Assembly (NCBI GenBank): GCA_949825065.1 | Contig: OX463859.1 | Coordinates: forward strand, 7,726,217-7,790,216 | Direction: 5' to 3' | DNA: 64,000 nucleotides | Source: Odontocerum albicorne | Lineage: Eukaryota > Arthropoda > Insecta > Trichoptera > Odontoceridae | Shown: piece after piece, positions 58,940 through 64,000 of the stretch | How positions within the stretch are numbered: position 1 is the stretch's first letter | Layout: each line of letters begins with the position of its first letter | Translations under genes and position numbers: made by a program | Notes under the pieces: generated by a model | Database searches by the model: none | What the model was told of the DNA's origin: nothing | What the model saw: only the letters and a program-made list of their open reading frames with translations

Positions 58940-59925
58940 AACGTGAAAGTGTTTCTAAAAACTAAATAAAAAAGTTTGTTTCGTTTTATTAAATAATTTT
59001 CAAACCCTGCTCAAACTTTCTTTGACAACCTCATATTCTAAAACATTGTCCATTGTATTGATTAAAACTTAATTTAAAAAAAATTGCGATGTAAAAATAA
59101 CACACTTCATCCTTCGAGTAGCTGTAAAGTGGCGCTGTTACTACTTTTACATGGATTACTTAAGTAGCATGCTACTTTCAGTTTAAAACGTTACTGCTTT
59201 CTCATTATGCATATTTTAAATGTCATTGTTTTTTGTAACTTTTTAGCAGCCTTACATGAACCGAAAGAGTGCTTTATAAATTGGTTGTACACATTTTCAA
59301 CAGATTGACTTTATTTTAATGTCTTGTTATCATAAAGTCTAGTTCGATATCTCAAGACTTCGTATTAAAAGTAAACCACAAAATCAAAGGTTGATAGTAA
59401 ATATAATAGTTTACGAATTTCACTCAATTCAACTCAAAACATCGTATGTTTTTCCTGGATACTTACTATTCATGTTTTTGTATCTCTATTGTTTACCTTT
59501 AAATTACTTTCGATTTAATTTTGACTCATAAATAGTTGTGATTCTAAGTTATAATTTATTTATAAATATTAATTAATGAAATATATATTTATTATCTCTC
59601 AGAGAAAAAATAAAACGAACATTGATAACAATTATTGTAAATATGACTTCCAGTTTCACTCAATTCAACTCAAAATATCATATACTACAATTTTGTCTGG
59701 AAATTTATAGAGAAAAATCAATTTTGAAAAACGATTATCAAGTTTTTATTTTATATTTTATGGGCGCTATTTCTATGTGCCGCCACTGTATAACCTTAAA
59801 ATAACTTCAGATATACATTTTCCAGTTTCCTTAAGTTTTCTATACGCGTGTCACGGGAACTTATTTTCTTGATTAATTACAATAGTATTGTGTTTATTGT
59901 GTAGTTTTCGGAAAACAAATACTTG
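58940..59925. other. Region upstream of the exon at 59930
   Basis: AT-rich; no TATA/Inr pair with proper spacing seen. The phrase 'ttcactcaattcaactcaaa' occurs twice (59418 and 59655), hinting at an old duplication of about 237 bp. Confidence 0.35.
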
Positions 59926-59929
59926 AAAC

Positions 59930-60025
59930 ATGGAGCTTGGAGGAGATATTTGGAGCCAAATGGCTCTAGAAGCATCTCAAGTTTATTTAGTTGATGGCGT
60001 TACGCGTAGCCCTTTTGCTGACACG
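59930..60025 (+). CDS. Candidate initiator exon (F-box gene or nested micro-gene)
   Basis: ATG at 59930 opens 32 codons, MELGGDIWSQMALEASQVYL then VDGVTRSPFADT, ending at ACG with donor GTAATA in phase 0. Two phase-0 acceptors lie downstream: 60412 (short terminal exon) and 62495 (F-box). It could be an alternative first exon of the F-box gene or the first exon of a separate 59-residue protein. Protein-like composition and absence of repeat similarity support coding. I do not recognise the sequence. Confidence 0.5.
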
Positions 60026-60411
60026 GTAATAATACATTTTCATGAAAATAACATTTTTGCAATATTTAAAGAAAATTTCTATTTAATTATCTAATATAAT
60101 ATATAAAAATATTTTTATATCTTTGTGTATTAACAAAAGTGCATTCTATGCAATAAAAGGAATAATTATCTCCCGCATTTATTTCTTCATGTTGGCTGCA
60201 GTGTGTCAAAGTTTTTACGTTAGGGAAGTGATAGAATCAGTTTTGAAATATCTGGTTTTCTCAATTTGAATAGTTTTATTTAAACGAAGACAACACATGT
60301 CAAAAAAAGAGTATGTATTCGTAACATAACATCTCGTTGAATTTATACATATGTGTAAAAGAAATATTGTAGATGAACTCAATTTAACAAATGTTTTTTT
60401 CTTATCTTTAG

Positions 60412-60495
60412 TTGTATAAATTATATGTTAATGAAGAAGAAATCGTGAAACAACGTTCCACAATTAATGACATTGTTTTTAATAAAAAATTATGA
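60412..60495 (+). CDS. Candidate terminal exon of a nested micro-gene
   Basis: Preceded by a strong acceptor (gtttttttcttatctttag). In phase 0 it reads LYKLYVNEEEIVKQRSTIND then IVFNKKL and a stop at 60493-60495. Joined to 59930-60025 it gives 59 residues with a charged, helix-prone C-terminal half. AATAAA at 60571-60576 follows at a normal distance. No family recognised, so function unknown. If real, the gene lies entirely within the long intron that would separate 39991-40083 from 62495. Confidence 0.45.
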   Translation: MYKLYVNEEEIVKQRSTINDIVFNKKL

Positions 60496-60570
60496 AACAT
60501 AATATTACTAGTAAAAGAGCTCTCAATGGAGACTTCTTTTTGTTTCCTGTATTTAAAGAACGATTAAATA

Positions 60571-60576
60571 AATAAA
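60571..60576 (+). terminator. Polyadenylation signal AATAAA
   Basis: AATAAA 76 bases after the stop of the exon at 60412-60495, preceded by AATAAATA. Confidence 0.4.
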
Positions 60577-60579
60577 ACA

Positions 60580-61015
60580 CGTAAGTATTATTTTTAACAA
60601 CAAATCAATATTTTTGTAAGTCTGTTCTTGATTACCTTTAATTTACTTGCGAATTAATTTTGATTATTAACTAGTGCTAAATGGAAAGTAATCATTTCTG
60701 TATAAAAGATAAATTATTAAAATACGTATTGCTTTTTTAATTTTCAAAGAAAAACGTAACACGAGAATTGTTGACAAATTACAGTTTTCTAGTTCAATTA
60801 AAAACATGGTCGTCATCTTAACAATTTTGACATCTATGAAAATAATTTAAAATTGTGAAATAATGTTGGTTATTATTTCTAAAAAAAATTTGAAACTGGA
60901 ATTAATTTTCTTACTTTAACTGGTTAATGTTCACATTAACGGGTAGAGCGTAATATAGATCCGAGATATCGTTAAAATAAACCGCCCGCGCAATTTGTTT
61001 TCGTTTGTCTTTTGA
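60580..61015. other. Intronic AT-rich stretch
   Basis: No feature recognised. Confidence 0.35.
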
Positions 61016-61017
61016 TT

Positions 61018-61158
61018 ATTCTTCTTCTTTTTGAATAAAGGCTGTGAACTCCTATGTATGAAGGAGTATACGCCAGTGTCAAGGAATGTCCTTTGATTCT
61101 TCTTCTTCTTGAATAATGGCAGTGAACTCCTATATACGCCAGTGTCAAGCGATGTGTC
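61018..61158 (+). repeat. Tandem duplication, about 72-bp unit
   Basis: 'attcttcttctt', 'gtgaactcctat' and 'atacgccagtgtcaag' occur twice in the same order. The second copy lacks 'gtatgaaggagt'. Confidence 0.85.
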
Positions 61159-61159
61159 C

Positions 61160-62490
61160 TTTTAAAAAATGAATATTTCAATTTTCTTAATTTTTCTAAT
61201 AAAAGCGTGTTTTAGAACATCATATGTTAAGTATTTTAATCAATATTTTGTAATAATTTGTACACACATAACGTATACAAATTGCAACCAAATGTTACAC
61301 AAATAAAATCTAACTTGTTAATTACATATGTAAAATACATTACATTTGAATAAGATATATACTTATTAGGTAATTAAAACTTTGCATATGTTCAGTTAAT
61401 GTACACATTAGCTAGTTAGTTTACACATTATGTAGTTAAAATGTACAATGCATTATTTTTCAATTTAAACTACAGATAATTTTCATATTACCCAAGAAAT
61501 CAGCAGATTAATGAAAATGCATACGTTCAAATTAACAAGGCTATAATTTACTTTTTGATGTGCGGTAATATTACCAATACCTACAATAACCAACAATGAA
61601 TCACATGCCTGCTTCAATAGTTTTCTAAACCTAAAAAAAATTTTTCTTCCTTCCACATTCTTCAATATAGCTGTATTCATTCATTCATTCATTCATGTAG
61701 TACCTTAAACAAAACTGGATCGGTAATTTAGATACACTGAAGAACGTGATTTAAAGACATTGTCTTTAGCACCATTAATCAAGTTCAATGAATCACTTAA
61801 GTAGGCATGAAACTAGTAATTAATTATCACACATATTAGCAACACTATCCCACATGTGAAGATGCAACAAAATTCCCACATGCCTAACATATTGTTGGCT
61901 CAATACCATAGCTAGGTAACTCAAAATTCTCTATTCTGAGAAAATGGCGTTCTTAGTTTCGAGGTCCTTTTGTCTAGTAACTCCTCTTTAATTATGAGGT
62001 ATCACGTTAATATTTTTTATGAAACCAATAAAGGAGGTTTCAATAGATCGTAAGATGTAAGTTATATGAACTTCAAATATCTACTTTAAGCATTCTTTTG
62101 TTTCCCCGTTTACGACTTACCTAATTAAGAAAATGCTACATAACTCAGTTGAGAAATAATATTTTAAGATACCTATTTCTAGCATAGGAAAGCCCCTTCG
62201 ATGAGCAATCCATTCATGTAAATAACTCAAAACTGCCAAATTTCGAGTTACCTAGTTTTAGTATTGAGCCCACGATATTTTAATATTGCTACCAGATGAA
62301 GTCTTATCAGACTGGGACACCCGAAACCAGGCGTTTTACTAACTAGACTGCAGAGGTCATCACTGATAGTATATGTTGAAGAACACAATACAAATTAATA
62401 TAATATTGAGCAAAATTTAGATTGTATCAAAATTTCATGCATTTACCATGGCATCTAATGGCATTTTTTTGTTATTGTTTAATAATATTT
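61160..62490. other. Intron upstream of the F-box exon
   Basis: AT-rich, with short ATTC repeats at 61677-61695. No exon signal apart from the acceptor at 62494. 'gatgtgtaca' blocks near 61390-61450 repeat loosely. Confidence 0.35.
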
Positions 62491-62494
62491 TCAG

Positions 62495-62663
62495 ACAATA
62501 GAGAAGCTGCCGGACAAGGTTCTGCTGAACATCTTCAGCTATCTGTCCCACCGAGAGATATGTCGCATGGCTCGTGTGTGCAAGAAATGGAGAATGATCG
62601 CCTACGACACCAGGCTATGGAAGCATGTCAGTCTCAGACCAGAGATATCAGGGTTACATGTCG
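62495..62663 (+). CDS. F-box exon of an F-box/LRR-type protein
   Basis: F-box proteins recruit substrates to SCF ubiquitin ligases by binding Skp1. After the acceptor 'aatattttcag' the phase-0 frame reads TIEKLPDKVLLNIFSYLSHR, EICRMARVCKKWRMIAYD, TRLWKHVSLRPEISGLHV, ending in phase 1 at the donor GTAAGAA (62664). This is a full F-box: LPD at residues 5-7, the FSYL turn, VCKKW and the closing LWKHVSL. The stretch after the box (RPEISGLHVG) resembles LRR-containing FBXL proteins, but the leucine-rich repeats would be in later exons past 64000. The codon use is GC-richer than the surroundings, as expected for a conserved exon. Which FBXL orthologue this is cannot be decided here. Confidence 0.9.
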
Positions 62664-62759
62664 GTAAGAAGTATGTGATTATATATTTATTCAAACAGAA
62701 TCTATGTAACCCATCATCAACGAATACCATCAACAGCCATTAATATTATTTTTCAGAAG

Positions 62760-62885
62760 ATGTAGAAAAATATGTCACAATCAAATCAATTAAATTCTGA
62801 AACAATGAAGTGATAGTCAAAATAATAAAAAAAGAAATTCTGAGATGGTTTGGCCATTTAAAAAATATGTAAAATGAAAGGTTAT
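62760..62885 (+). mobile_element. LINE remnant in the F-box intron
   Basis: KKEILRWFGHLKNM is visible, the RWFGH block of family X. Short and decayed. Confidence 0.55.
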
Positions 62886-62969
62886 TATTATTATTATTAT
62901 TTTCACTATAGAGATATAGCATTAATGCTGTTAATATCTATATTAAGTTTAACTGGAATATGTTTAAAA

Positions 62970-63570
62970 CCAGCATGGCCAACCCCCCGAGTGTTTAGTA
63001 TGGCACACCAGAGTGCTTAGTGCGGCCCATGAGCTGTTTTCATATATCATGAAAAAAATAATAATAAGACATAATTGTTTAGTAAAAATTTGATAGGTAC
63101 ATAATTTTTCATAATGATTTTGTTAAACACCTTTTGAGCCCAATCTGAGGGTGTCAGGTATGACCCTCTGCAACTTGGTTGCAGAATGTGTTTGTTCTAT
63201 GTGACATAAATCTATCCACAGCGGATTCATCGACACAGCATTGAACGAGAGCAGTGCATGGTCATTATTATTTTGAATATGTTTATGAATTGTTGTCCTT
63301 TTTTTAACTAACCATTTTATTTCAAATACGTTATATTATTATTCTAAATAATAGACAGTTTATTCCATATTTATTCAGATTATTTAAGAAACAACTATTA
63401 TTTATAATAATAAAGAGGTGATAGTAAACTAGGTTCTAGAGCAATAAAGTTTTCTAACTTTTCTGTACTGACATTTTGACATACATAATGATTTAACAAA
63501 AAAGTGCCTCCGGCGAGCCTTAACCAAATGCCGGATTCGACACTCAGCCCAAAAAGGTTGACCACCTCTA
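62970..63570. mobile_element. hAT-like non-autonomous element with 8-bp target duplication
   Basis: Left end CCAGCATGGCCAACC and right end GGTTGACCACCTCTA are imperfect inverted repeats. They are flanked by GTTTAAAA (62962-62969) and GTTTAAAG (63571-63578), 7 of 8 alike, the size produced by hAT transposases. 601 bp, no transposase frame. It lies in the intron after the F-box exon. Confidence 0.75.
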
Positions 63571-63579
63571 GTTTAAAGG

Positions 63580-64000
63580 AAACAAAAAATCCCTTCTGGG
63601 TTTATGTGTTGGAACTTGTCTAAACACATTTTAAACTAATTCAACATTACAACACCCACTACTCTATTGGGCAGTTTATTCAAAGATTCCATACTTGGTT
63701 AGCAGAACAATATTTCTTTGAATTATTATGGAATTTGGTTTTAGAGAGTTCCAACTTATGTCCTTTCACAAGTGTGTTGGTTAAAAGACACTTGTTGTAA
63801 TTAATATTATAAATCAAGTTCTGAACGATCTAAGATGACAAGGTGTATGCACATAGCAAAAGAGATATGTTTACCAGGATAAAAATAAGTTTGGTTGTGT
63901 TCTATTTACCTATTCCAATTAATTTGGTTACTTAACTTAAAAAAAAACACATTTTCAACCTAAAGTAGCATGCTACTCAAGTATTCTAAGAAGAAAGTGG
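63580..64000. other. Intronic stretch, nothing firm
   Basis: No exon with splice signals found. The next F-box gene exon must lie beyond the window. Confidence 0.35.

Noticed and set aside
62757..62800. Possible next exon after an acceptor-like 'tattatttttcag'
   Set aside because: It joins in phase but stops after about 15 codons and overlaps LINE-derived sequence; the residues do not continue an F-box/LRR protein.

Overview
The window looks like AT-rich, repeat-dense nuclear DNA from an arthropod, most likely an insect. The basis is spliceosomal exons (GTAAGT-type donors, pyrimidine-rich acceptors), a Zip13/Zip99C-type zinc-transporter exon, at least eight Tc1/mariner-type insertions, tRNA-derived SINEs and many 5'-truncated LINEs. 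The order of insect cannot be settled from the sequence alone. Nothing prokaryotic, no rRNA, no CRISPR array and no stand-alone tRNA gene was seen.

Host genes are few. (1) A first coding exon of a ZIP-family zinc transporter lies on the minus strand at 13733-13937, with the rest of the gene expected toward lower coordinates and not found. (2) An F-box exon lies on the plus strand at 62495-62663. It can be joined in phase to an upstream initiator exon at 39991-40083 and/or one at 59930-60025. (3) The exon at 59930-60025 can instead splice in phase to a small terminal exon at 60412-60495 that has its own stop and AATAAA signal, giving a possible 59-residue product.

Layout. 0-13 kb: decayed LINE copies, a mariner inserted in one of them (947-2251), a pogo-like remnant and a long RTE-like reverse transcriptase (about 5868-7990, minus). 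13-21 kb: the Zip exon, a foldback MITE, SINEs and a small Tc1/mariner deletion derivative. 21579-29630: a near-perfect 4-kb tandem duplication. Each unit holds an intact 339-residue mariner transposase with identical inverted repeats, a jockey-like LINE 3' end and a TTTA array of over 550 bp. 29.6-40 kb: LINE fragments, a Penelope-like GIY-YIG remnant, an old mariner and a TATA/Inr core promoter. 40-52 kb: more LINE/SINE/mariner insertions, including a foldback mariner with arms of about 420 bp and two nested MITEs. 52321-53884: a 22-bp minisatellite with higher-order structure. 54-64 kb: LINE remnants, one degenerate mariner, and the F-box region with a hAT-like insertion in its intron.

The most unusual signal is a dispersed octamer, TACGAGTA/TACTCGTA. 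It occurs far more often than base composition predicts. In two places, comparison with a related copy shows a 6-bp insertion at a TA. This is what excision of mariners whose ends read CGAGGG would leave behind, and two such mariners are present here (947-2251 and 48084-48778).
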